From Vallitaleaceae bacterium 9-2 (GTDB taxonomy: Bacteria; Bacillota; Clostridia; Lachnospirales; Vallitaleaceae), in NCBI GenBank assembly GCA_038396585.1, contig CP121691.1, forward strand, positions 62,001 through 126,000: a stretch of DNA of 64,000 nucleotides, read 5' to 3'. A model generated the notes under the pieces. That model was not told the DNA's origin. It worked only from the letters and a program-made list of their open reading frames with translations, and ran no database searches. Below are positions 28,102 to 36,298 of the stretch, one piece after another. Position numbers and translations under genes: made by a program. The first letter of the stretch is position 1. Each line of letters begins with the position of its first letter.

Positions 28102-28145
28102 GGCAAGGTGAAAATTAGGGCAAAAAAGTGTGGAACTAAAAAAAG

Positions 28146-28272
28146 TCTAGTTAATATAAATATATTCAAGTGCTTTTTTAAAAAGAATTTGTGGGCTTTG
28201 GATAGTGCGATTAACTTTTTACAGTGAAACTAAATAAATGCAACTAGTAGAATAGAGACGGCACGTTATAAT
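28146..28272 (+). promoter_or_regulatory. Two-box activator-type promoter of the binding-protein/GH130 operon
   Basis: Second copy of the element at 15211: box 1 at 28146-28170, box 2 at 28217-28250 (ttttacagtgaaactaaat, then aatgcaact) and TATAAT at 28267-28272, with the same spacings to within one base. No fitting -35 box. The 326-base region 28027-28352 also holds the opposite promoter of the two-component genes; I see no small gene in it. Confidence 0.7.
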
Positions 28273-28352
28273 TTACATAGAGCTAAAGACAGTGGTAAAA
28301 CATAGCTGCTTTAACTTGGGAACCGATTAAAAAGTATTAAGGGAGGAAAAAC

Positions 28353-29846
28353 ATGAAAAGATTATTAGCAATGATGTTAGCACTAACATTGGTTATGTCC
28401 TTGTTTGTTGGATGTGGCAAAAAGGAAGAAGGAACAACTGATTCAAAAACAGAAGGTACAACACAAGAGACAATAACAGAAAAAGAAGACCCTGTTGAGT
28501 TGATATGGTATACAATCGGAACACCACAACAGGACATGGGAATGGTTAATGACAAACTTAATGAGTATCTATTAGAAAAAATTAACGCTACAGTTAAAAT
28601 TACACAATTTGACTGGGGTGAGTATACACAAAAGATGCAAGTTAAGATTGCCTCAGGAGAGCCATTTGATTTAATGTTTACATGCTCATGGGCAAATGAC
28701 TATGCGACAAATGTTGCCAGAGGCGCATTGTTACCGCTTAATGATTTGGTCGATGAATATGCACCGGCAGTCAAAGAAAATTTAAACCCTCTTTTTCTTG
28801 AAGGAGCAGCGGTAAATGGTGAGATATATGCCTTACCAACGAATAAAGAGCTTGGATGGCAAGCGATGTGGATCTTTAACAAAGACCTTGTGGATAAGTA
28901 TGATATGGACCTTAGTCAAGTATCTGACCTTGAAAGCTTAGAGCCATTACTACAAGTCATTAAAGAAAATGAACCAGAAATCCTACCTCTTGCATTTGAC
29001 AAAGATGGTGGACCATTTATTCGTATGGATGGTGGAATCCTAGGCGACACAAGTCCTTTTGTTATCGAGTTTGACGGGGACACAATTTTAAACAAATATA
29101 CAACAGATACATTCAAAGAAATCGCTAAGACGATGCATAGATACAGTGAATTAGGTTATATGCATCCAGATAGAACTGTAAGCTTAACGCGTGATATCAA
29201 ACAAGCAGGAAAGTATTTTGTTGCTAAAGCACATTATCAACCTTATGCTGAAATCGTTTGGCAAAACAATGTATTCTCATCAACACCAATTGAACTTGTA
29301 CCTGTTCATGAGCCATTTGCAAATAATGGATCAACGCGAGGAGCAATGCAAGGTATATCTGTTACTTCAGAGCATCCAGAAAAAACAATGGAGTTTTTAA
29401 ACTTACTTTACACAGATGAATATGTCATTAACCTTATTGATTATGGTGTTGAAGACGTACATTATGAAGTACTTGATGAGACACATATTGCACGCACAGA
29501 ACAAGGAAATAATAACTATAACTTCCCTGCATTCTCAGTAGGAAATCTCTTTAACACATACTCTTTTGAAGGAACACCAGATGACAAGTGGGAGAAGTTC
29601 GAAGAGTTTAACGATGCATGTGTTCAAGCACCAACACTTGGCTTTACACCGGACTTTGAACCTTATAAGATGCAATTAGCTTCCATCACCAATGTAAATG
29701 AAGAATATTGGGCAAGCATCAGTCTTGGCCTTGTGGATCCAGAAGAATATTTACCACAGGTTAATGAGAAGTTAGAAGCAGCAGGTATTAATGAAGTGAT
29801 TGAAGGTCTTCAAGCACAATATGATGAATGGTTAAGTTCAAAATAA
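28353..29846 (+). CDS. Extracellular solute-binding lipoprotein
   Basis: 497 residues. Lipoprotein signal peptide ends LFVGC with Cys21 lipidated, followed by a Lys/Glu/Thr-rich linker and a type-1 carbohydrate-binding protein body with the YtcQ/LplA-type C-terminal region. Ribosome site gggagg. There are no permease genes beside it; the shared promoter element points to the permeases at 15385 and 16320. The next gene is a GH130 phosphorylase, so the ligand is probably a mannose-containing oligosaccharide. Confidence 0.92.
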   Translation: MKRLLAMMLALTLVMSLFVGCGKKEEGTTDSKTEGTTQETITEKEDPVELIWYTIGTPQQDMGMVNDKLNEYLLEKINATVKITQFDWGEYTQKMQVKIASGEPFDLMFTCSWANDYATNVARGALLPLNDLVDEYAPAVKENLNPLFLEGAAVNGEIYALPTNKELGWQAMWIFNKDLVDKYDMDLSQVSDLESLEPLLQVIKENEPEILPLAFDKDGGPFIRMDGGILGDTSPFVIEFDGDTILNKYTTDTFKEIAKTMHRYSELGYMHPDRTVSLTRDIKQAGKYFVAKAHYQPYAEIVWQNNVFSSTPIELVPVHEPFANNGSTRGAMQGISVTSEHPEKTMEFLNLLYTDEYVINLIDYGVEDVHYEVLDETHIARTEQGNNNYNFPAFSVGNLFNTYSFEGTPDDKWEKFEEFNDACVQAPTLGFTPDFEPYKMQLASITNVNEEYWASISLGLVDPEEYLPQVNEKLEAAGINEVIEGLQAQYDEWLSSK

Positions 29847-29862
29847 TAATATGTTAACTGCC

Positions 29863-29897
29863 AATGGGATTGGGGATATGAAGAACCCAATCCCATT
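29863..29897 (+). other. Strong intra-operon hairpin after the binding-protein gene
   Basis: Arms aatgggattggg and cccaatcccatt pair perfectly over 12 bp with an 11-base loop, but no T run follows. Typical of a 3' stabiliser that keeps binding-protein mRNA more abundant than the downstream enzyme mRNA. Confidence 0.6.
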
Positions 29898-29935
29898 CAA
29901 TAATTAACGATGATAAAAAAGTGAGAGAAATGACG

Positions 29936-30922
29936 ATGAAAGAATATAAAATTATTGGAAATGTATTGGAAAATATTCCATGGGAAGATAAACCTGAAGG
30001 ATGCAAGGATGTGTTATGGCGTTCATCAATGAATCCGATTATACCGCGTGATTTATTACCAAAATCAAACAGTATCTTTAACAGTGCAGTGGTTGCATTT
30101 GAAGATGGGTTTGCAGGCGTTTTTCGTGTGGACGATACGCGAAGAGAGATGCGTATTCATGCCGGTTTTAGTAAGGATGGTGTCCACTGGGATATTGACG
30201 AAAAACCGATAGAGTTCATAGGCGATATTGAACAAGTCAGTGAATTTGATTATGCCTATGATCCACGTGTAGTCTGGATTGAAGACCGATATTATGTGAC
30301 ATGGTGCAATGGATTTCATGGACCAACGATAGGCATTGCCTACACCTATGATTTTAAAGCATTTTATCAGATGGAAAATGCATTGCTTCCATATAATCGT
30401 AATGGAGTTCTTTTTCCAAGAAAAATCAATGGAAAATTTGCCATGTTAAGTCGTCCAAGTGATTCGGGGCATACACCTTTTGGCGATATTTTTTATAGCC
30501 AAAGTCCAGATCTAATTCACTGGGGACAACACCGACATGTTATGGAACCTAGAGGCTGGTGGCAGAGCACGAAAATCGGAGCAGGACCTGTTCCAATTGA
30601 GACGTCCGAAGGATGGCTGTTGATTTATCATGGTGTGTTGACTTCATGTAACGGTTATGTATACCATATGGGAGCGGCATTGCTTGATTTAGAAAAACCT
30701 TGGAAAGTTATTGCCAGAACAGAACCATATATATTAAACCCAAGACACGACTATGAATGTGTTGGTGATGTGCCAAATGTTGTCTTTCCTTGTGCAGCGT
30801 TAACCGATGAAGCGACCGGACGTATTGCTATTTACTATGGTGGAGCAGATACAGTCACATGCTTAGCATATACAACAGTCGATGAGCTTGTTCGCTTTAC
30901 ATTAGAAAACTCTAAGTTATAA
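29936..30922 (+). CDS. Glycoside hydrolase family 130 protein, beta-mannoside phosphorylase type
   Basis: About 328 residues with the five-bladed propeller pattern of GH130: [28 protein letters not shown] followed by [41 protein letters not shown], and the HHG-like IYHGVL segment. GH130 enzymes cleave beta-mannosides with phosphate to give mannose 1-phosphate. Possible starts are GTG 29921, ATG 29930 and ATG 29936; I prefer the last because gagaga lies about 7 bases before it. It sits between the binding protein and a UroD-family gene. Exact acceptor (GlcNAc, mannose or glucose) cannot be told by eye. Confidence 0.88.
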   Translation: MKEYKIIGNVLENIPWEDKPEGCKDVLWRSSMNPIIPRDLLPKSNSIFNSAVVAFEDGFAGVFRVDDTRREMRIHAGFSKDGVHWDIDEKPIEFIGDIEQVSEFDYAYDPRVVWIEDRYYVTWCNGFHGPTIGIAYTYDFKAFYQMENALLPYNRNGVLFPRKINGKFAMLSRPSDSGHTPFGDIFYSQSPDLIHWGQHRHVMEPRGWWQSTKIGAGPVPIETSEGWLLIYHGVLTSCNGYVYHMGAALLDLEKPWKVIARTEPYILNPRHDYECVGDVPNVVFPCAALTDEATGRIAIYYGGADTVTCLAYTTVDELVRFTLENSKL

Positions 30923-30960
30923 ACTTGCTGACAACGCGCACATAAAGTATAAGGAGAATT

Positions 30961-32088
30961 ATGGAATCTAGGATTAGAATGTTGAATGTCTTGGATAAAA
31001 AGCCTGTAGATAGGCTGCCAGTGACGACCCATCATGTTCAAGACTATTTTTTAAAAAAGTACATGAAAGATATCAGTGTGGATGATTTTTTTGAGGAGGT
31101 CGGCTTAGATCCGATTGTTTGGATACATGAAATCAAAGGTGCAGATAATACGGGAACATTCATAAAAGATGGGGTGTTGCAAAGTGAAAATTGGCGTGTA
31201 ACAGCTCAAGAGCTTCCGGACCCCGATTATAAAACGATTCGATATACGATTCATACACCCAAAAAACAACTGACCATGGTAAAACAATGCAATGAATATA
31301 CTTGCTGGGTAGGCGAACATCTCGTTAAAGAAAAAAGTGATATTGATGTGATTGCTCAATATGCACCGATAGAACAATGTGATGTAGAGGCGATTAATAA
31401 AGTTGCAGCACAGACAGGCAATAAAGCGCTAATACGAGGAATGATTCCCAGTTTTCCTTTTTATGGTCAGCCTGGATGCTGGCAAGATGCAGCGTGTCTA
31501 TTTGGTATTGAACCGTTGATTATGGAAACGTTTGATGACCCTGAGTGGGTACATGAGTTTTTAAAAGTACTTCATCATCGAAAGATGACCTATGTCAATT
31601 CGTTGGATAAAGCTGCTTTTGACATATTGGAACTAGGCGGTGGAGATGCATCCTCAACAGTTATTTCTCCAACAATTCTTGAGCAATTTGTATTGCCTTA
31701 TGACAGTCAGATTATTCAAAAGGCAAAGGAGTTTAACCAACGAATTGCATACCATACATGTGGTGGCATGATGCCTATATTGGAACAATTGGCCTCGATG
31801 AAGCCTGCGGCACTAGAGACATTTACCCCGGTTGGTATGGGAGGCGATGTGGACTTAGCACAAGCAAAAAGGCGTATCGGTGATAAAGTGGCCATGATTG
31901 GCGGCTTTGATCAAGGAAAGTATTTTATGGGCGCATCAGAACAAGAGGTTCGAAGTGCAGTAAGAAAATGCTTTAACGAGGCAGGAGAAGGTGGCGGATT
32001 TATTTTATCCCCTTCAGATCATTTTTTTGATGCAAATCCAGAGCTTATAAAAGTGTTTGCCGACGAAGCAAAAAAATGTACGTATTAA
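30961..32088 (+). CDS. Uroporphyrinogen decarboxylase-family protein (methyltransferase-like)
   Basis: 375-residue UroD/MtaA-type barrel with an intact His-x-Cys zinc motif, YHTCGG, and a C-terminal GGFILSPSDHFFDA loop. It follows the GH130 gene by 38 bases in the same operon, with aaggaga before its ATG. A strong terminator separates it from the PocR-type regulator and corrinoid genes just downstream. A role as the substrate-side methyltransferase for a methylated sugar, handing the methyl group to the corrinoid proteins at 33502 and 34236, fits the position but is not shown. Confidence 0.82.
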   Translation: MESRIRMLNVLDKKPVDRLPVTTHHVQDYFLKKYMKDISVDDFFEEVGLDPIVWIHEIKGADNTGTFIKDGVLQSENWRVTAQELPDPDYKTIRYTIHTPKKQLTMVKQCNEYTCWVGEHLVKEKSDIDVIAQYAPIEQCDVEAINKVAAQTGNKALIRGMIPSFPFYGQPGCWQDAACLFGIEPLIMETFDDPEWVHEFLKVLHHRKMTYVNSLDKAAFDILELGGGDASSTVISPTILEQFVLPYDSQIIQKAKEFNQRIAYHTCGGMMPILEQLASMKPAALETFTPVGMGGDVDLAQAKRRIGDKVAMIGGFDQGKYFMGASEQEVRSAVRKCFNEAGEGGGFILSPSDHFFDANPELIKVFADEAKKCTY

Positions 32089-32100
32089 ACAAACGTGAAG

Positions 32101-32134
32101 GGCGTTATTCTCATCTTGAGAATAACGCCTTTTT
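32101..32134 (+). terminator. Rho-independent terminator
   Basis: 13-bp perfect stem ggcgttattctca / tgagaataacgcc, loop TCT, followed by TTTTTA. Ends the binding-protein/GH130/UroD operon. Confidence 0.92.
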
Positions 32135-32203
32135 ATCAAACAGAGCCAAGAAACCATTAAAGTGTATGAAAATCTAGGTGATGAAAGACGGTGGAAGATA
32201 CCA

Positions 32204-33472
32204 ATGAATTTTGATGAAAAAGAGCTTGAACATATTCGCGTATCTATGGGAATCTTTTATAATACCACAGGGATTCCATGTATCTTGACTGATGAAGAAG
32301 GCAAAATTTTATATTGTGAAGGTGAGCGTAGAAATTACTGTGTTAAACTTCAAAATCTGCCTGAAAGTGCGTATACATGTCAATTAGCGCATAAAGAGGC
32401 GAGCAGGCAGGCACAGACGCTTGGTGAAGCCTATATATCCTATTGTCCTGCCGGGTTGATTAACTATAGTGTCGCCTTAACCAGCGGTAAACTGTTTAAG
32501 GGAGCGATTGTTGCAGGCCCGGTACATATGAGTGAACCCGATGATTATGAAGTGGATATGACCGTTAAAAAAATGCTGCTACCGCATCAAGAAAAGCAGA
32601 TGCTTAAAAACTTGTATCGATTAATCCCGATGATCTCTCCAAATGTTGCAAGATATCAGTTGGAGCTGTTGACAATACTGGCAAAAGATATTATGTCAGA
32701 CCATAAAAATGTTCTGGAAAAGAAAAAAGCCTTTTATGATGAACAACGTACCATTAGTGAACGTATTCAAGAGATAAAAGAAACGTTGCCCTTAGCAACA
32801 ACAACGGGCAAGGGCTACCCGATTTATCTGGAAAAAGATTTGGCATTAGCAATTATCAAAGGTGATGCATCATCTGCAAAAGCAGTTCTTAATGAGCTCC
32901 TTGGCTATATATTTTTTATGCATAAAGGCGATAACAAAAAAATCATTGCAATGACACTAGAGCTTGTAGTCGTTATGTCAAGAGCGGCGGTTGAAGGTGG
33001 CGTGCGTTATGAAGAGATATCTAAAGTAACGCAGGATATGTTCTTAAAAACCTATGATTTAGAAGATATTGAGACTATATGTATGAATCTTATGGAAGTT
33101 TTGGAAGATATTATTTTATTTGTTTTTCCGATGGATACAAACAAGCAAGAGCAAATCGGGGTTATGCGAAAAGCGGTTATGTATATGAATCAGAACCTAC
33201 AAAATAATATTGGTTTAGAAGATGTCGCTAAAGCCATTGGCTTAAGTCCAACATATTTTTCAAGAATGTTTAGCCAAGAAATGAAGATGACCTTTATCGA
33301 TTATATGACAAAGATTCGTATTGAAGAAAGTAAAAAATACTTGGTGGATTCGGGACAAAGTATTAGCGATATCGCATTAAGGTTAGGATTTTCTGATCAA
33401 AGCTATTTTTCCAAAGTGTTTAAAAAAGTTGAAGGCATGACGCCGGGAAAATATCGAAAGATGTATTTATAA
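32204..33472 (+). CDS. AraC-family regulator with PocR sensory domain
   Basis: 422 residues. The first ~160 residues form a PocR-type ligand or redox-sensing domain with several Cys (GIPCILTDEEGKILYC, NYCVKL, YTCQLAH, SYCPAGLINY). A middle helical region follows, then a C-terminal AraC domain (VAKAIGLSPTYFSRMFSQEM; ends MTPGKYRKMYL). ATG 32204 is chosen over GTG 32162 because ggtggaag lies 6 bases upstream. PocR-domain regulators are known beside cobalamin-dependent pathways, and this gene opens the corrinoid cluster, so it probably activates it in response to the methylated substrate or product. Confidence 0.92.
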   Translation: MNFDEKELEHIRVSMGIFYNTTGIPCILTDEEGKILYCEGERRNYCVKLQNLPESAYTCQLAHKEASRQAQTLGEAYISYCPAGLINYSVALTSGKLFKGAIVAGPVHMSEPDDYEVDMTVKKMLLPHQEKQMLKNLYRLIPMISPNVARYQLELLTILAKDIMSDHKNVLEKKKAFYDEQRTISERIQEIKETLPLATTTGKGYPIYLEKDLALAIIKGDASSAKAVLNELLGYIFFMHKGDNKKIIAMTLELVVVMSRAAVEGGVRYEEISKVTQDMFLKTYDLEDIETICMNLMEVLEDIILFVFPMDTNKQEQIGVMRKAVMYMNQNLQNNIGLEDVAKAIGLSPTYFSRMFSQEMKMTFIDYMTKIRIEESKKYLVDSGQSISDIALRLGFSDQSYFSKVFKKVEGMTPGKYRKMYL

Positions 33473-33501
33473 TGATGGTGTAGAAATAAAGGTGGGTATA
33501 C

Positions 33502-34143
33502 ATGGACAGATTAGAAATAATAAATTCTTCACTGCGACAAGGCAATTCAGGGCAAACGCGTAAAAATGTCATTCAAGCCTTAGACAGTGGTTGTGATTGT
33601 CGCCAAATTATTGAAAGTATGTTAGCGGTCATGGAAGATGTGGGGCAGCAATTTAAAAATAATGAGCTGTTTGTACCGGAGGTGCTTATCATCGGAAGAG
33701 CCTTTAATGTTGCACTTGATGTCATGGGTCCCTTACTCGATGCCAAGCAGGAATATAAAGGAGTTGTTGTCATAGGAACGGTTCAAGGGGACCTACATGA
33801 TATTGGCAAAAACCTTGTGAAGATGCTGATGGTTGGTACGGGAGCCAAAGTTATTGACCTGGGTGTTGATGTAAAACCGGAAGCGTTTGTGGAAGCAATC
33901 AAAGCATATCAACCGGATATTGTGGCCATGTCGGCATTATTAACAACAACGATGATTCAAATCAAACAGACGATTAAAGCGATTGAACAGGCCGGACTTA
34001 GAGATCAAGTTAAGATTTTTGTTGGGGGAGCACCGGTGACACAGCATTATGCGAAAAATGTAGGGGCGGATTATTATGCCCTTGATGCCGGGAGTGCGGC
34101 AGAAATTGTACGACAAGTGTATCGGAACAAAGTGGTCGAATAG
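33502..34143 (+). CDS. Corrinoid (cobalamin-binding) methyl-carrier protein
   Basis: 213 residues, the normal length for MtaC/MtbC-type carriers. A helical cap domain (PEVLIIGRAF) precedes a Rossmann B12-binding domain with DLHDIGKNLV; His99 is the lower cobalt ligand. GLGVDV- and MVGGAP-type motifs follow (DLGVDV, FVGGAPVT). It carries a methyl group on cobalt between two methyltransferases. A paralogue lies 92 bases downstream. Ribosome site aaaggtggg. Confidence 0.95.
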   Translation: MDRLEIINSSLRQGNSGQTRKNVIQALDSGCDCRQIIESMLAVMEDVGQQFKNNELFVPEVLIIGRAFNVALDVMGPLLDAKQEYKGVVVIGTVQGDLHDIGKNLVKMLMVGTGAKVIDLGVDVKPEAFVEAIKAYQPDIVAMSALLTTTMIQIKQTIKAIEQAGLRDQVKIFVGGAPVTQHYAKNVGADYYALDAGSAAEIVRQVYRNKVVE

Positions 34144-34235
34144 ACCTCAAGATATTACCAAAAGTGATAACGAACTTCTATCATAGAGGCTAAAAACAGA
34201 TTAGAATGAAGCTAATATGATTATTAGGAGGTAAT

Positions 34236-34874
34236 ATGATGAGTCAAAATTATGAGCAAATCAGTGAGTTGTTGCAAAAAGGAAATATGCCGGAAGTGGT
34301 ACGATTATGTCAAGAAGCAGTGCATAGCGGTGCACCTGCCTCTGAAATTCTAGAAGCACTTTTATCAGGGATGAGTGTTATCGGAGGAAAATTCAAACGC
34401 AATGAAGTCTTTGTCCCTGAAGTGTTGATAGCAGCAAGGGCAATGAACGGTGGATTAGATGTTATTAAACCACTCTTGGCATCCGAAGGTGTTCAGTCCA
34501 TTGGAAAGGTTGTTATAGGAACGGTAAAAGGGGACTTGCATGATATCGGTAAAAACCTTGTAGCCATGATGTTAACAGGAGCTGGGCTTGAAGTTATTGA
34601 TTTAGGTGTTGACGTATCAGCGGAAAAATATGTCGAGGCAATTGAAGAGCATGAGGCAGATATTGTGTGTATGTCAGCCCTATTGACAACAACCATGACG
34701 TATATGAAAACCGTTCTAGAGGCCATCAATGAAAGAGGGATTCGAGATAAGGTTAAGGTTATGGTCGGAGGTGCACCGGTCACAGATGAATACGCACTGG
34801 AAATCGGAGCGGATAAATATACAGCGGATGCGGCAACGGCTGCAGAAGAAGCGAAGATGTTATTAACAGCTTAA
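34236..34874 (+). CDS. Corrinoid (cobalamin-binding) methyl-carrier protein, second copy
   Basis: 212 residues, clearly a paralogue of the preceding gene with the same cap and B12 domain; DLHDIGKNLV has lower ligand His102. Strong aggaggt site; ATG 34236 or the next codon. The two carriers differ mainly in the cap region, which contacts the substrate methyltransferase, so each may serve a different one. This fits the presence of several UroD-family genes nearby. The 92-base gap before it shows no clear terminator. Confidence 0.95.
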   Translation: MMSQNYEQISELLQKGNMPEVVRLCQEAVHSGAPASEILEALLSGMSVIGGKFKRNEVFVPEVLIAARAMNGGLDVIKPLLASEGVQSIGKVVIGTVKGDLHDIGKNLVAMMLTGAGLEVIDLGVDVSAEKYVEAIEEHEADIVCMSALLTTTMTYMKTVLEAINERGIRDKVKVMVGGAPVTDEYALEIGADKYTADAATAAEEAKMLLTA

Positions 34875-34905
34875 GCACATTGTGCAGTAGAAAAGGAGCC
34901 TTATC

Positions 34906-36264
34906 ATGACAGGAAAAGAACGTATTCTTAATACATTAAATCATAAAACAACAGATAGAGCGCCGTGGGTACCCTTTGCAGGCGTTCATGCCGGAGCACT
35001 CATCGGAAAAAATGCGACCCAAGTACTCACCGATGGTGAGCTGCTTTTTGAAGCGTTAAAAAAGGTGAAAGAGTTATATGCACCTGATGGGATGCCGGTT
35101 GTTTTTGATTTGCAAGTGGAAGCAGAGATTTTGGGGTGTGAATTGGTGTGGGCAGATGAAGCGCCACCGTCAGTAAAGACACATCCGTTGGAAGATACGA
35201 CACAGATGCTTTGTGACTGTAAACAACCGGAACCGGACAAAGGACGACTTCCAATGATTTTGGATGTAATGCAGAAGATGTATAGGGCCTATGGAGAAGA
35301 TACGGCGTTATATGGATTGATTTGCGGGCCGTTTACCTTGGCATCACATCTTAGAGGGAACAACCTTTTTATGGACATGGTTTTGGATGAAGCCTATGTG
35401 AAAAAGCTTATGGAATACACAACAACGACAGCGCTTAAGATGTGTGACATGTATATAGACGCAGGAATGGATGTTATCGCAGTCGTTGATCCATTGGCCT
35501 CTCAGATATCACCGGAACACTTTAGCAGTATGTGTCATGAGGCATTTAAGACGATATATGATTACATACGCGCAAAGGGCAAAGCATCTTCCTTTTTTGT
35601 TTGTGGCAATGCAACGCGCCAGATTGAGGTGATGTGTCAGACAGGACCGGATTCCATTTCAGTGGATGAAAATGTAGAGATGAAAGCGGCAAAAGCCATC
35701 ACAGATCAGTATAATGTTGCGATTGGAGGCAATATTCCCTTAACCACATTGATGCTCCATGGAACCCAGCAAGAAAATATGAAATATGTGGTGAATATGT
35801 TGGACGAACTAGGTAGCGATAATCTCATCATTGCTCCTGGGTGTGATATGCCGTATGCTGTTCCGGCAGAAAATACTATTGGAATAGCCCAGGCAGTTCG
35901 CGAGACGGACTCAGTGCGTGAGATGGTTAAAAATTATGAAGCACCAAAGGAAGACATAGAGGTAGAACTTCCGGATTATCAACACCTTGAAAAACCACTT
36001 GTTGAAGTGTTTACCCTTGATTCAGCAACGTGTGCGGCGTGTACATATATGATGGATGCTATGAATGTTGCAGGTGAAGCATACAAAGAACAAATCGATC
36101 TTATCGAATATAAATTCACCAAAAAAGAGAATATAGCTCGCTGCGTAAAAATGGGGGTTAAAAATCTACCCTGTGTATATATTAACGGAGAGCTAAAGTG
36201 GTCTTCCATCATTCCAAGTAGGGAAGAGCTGTTTGGCGAGATTGATAAGCATTTAAAACAATAA
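34906..36264 (+). CDS. MtaA/CmuA-type methyltransferase with C-terminal thioredoxin-like CxxC domain
   Basis: 452 residues. Residues 1-345 form a UroD/MtaA barrel with FFVCGNAT in the zinc-motif position (His replaced by Phe) and the third-ligand loop IAPGCDMPYAVP. The last ~85 residues form a small thioredoxin-like domain with CAAC near residue 377 and the cis-Pro-like NLPCVYING. Encoded between the corrinoid carriers and their activator, it is the probable methyltransferase moving methyl between corrinoid and an acceptor. The extra redox domain is unusual for MtaA itself; it may deliver a thiol or protect the zinc site. Ribosome site aaaggag. Confidence 0.88.
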   Translation: MTGKERILNTLNHKTTDRAPWVPFAGVHAGALIGKNATQVLTDGELLFEALKKVKELYAPDGMPVVFDLQVEAEILGCELVWADEAPPSVKTHPLEDTTQMLCDCKQPEPDKGRLPMILDVMQKMYRAYGEDTALYGLICGPFTLASHLRGNNLFMDMVLDEAYVKKLMEYTTTTALKMCDMYIDAGMDVIAVVDPLASQISPEHFSSMCHEAFKTIYDYIRAKGKASSFFVCGNATRQIEVMCQTGPDSISVDENVEMKAAKAITDQYNVAIGGNIPLTTLMLHGTQQENMKYVVNMLDELGSDNLIIAPGCDMPYAVPAENTIGIAQAVRETDSVREMVKNYEAPKEDIEVELPDYQHLEKPLVEVFTLDSATCAACTYMMDAMNVAGEAYKEQIDLIEYKFTKKENIARCVKMGVKNLPCVYINGELKWSSIIPSREELFGEIDKHLKQ

Positions 36265-36298
36265 AAGTAGTAAAAATATTGGTATGGAGAAAACGCAC

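Noticed and set aside
34986-35254. Long antisense reading frames inside the methyltransferase gene
   Set aside because: They lie wholly within a conserved gene, lack ribosome sites and have no recognisable protein pattern. Many such shadows occur throughout the window.
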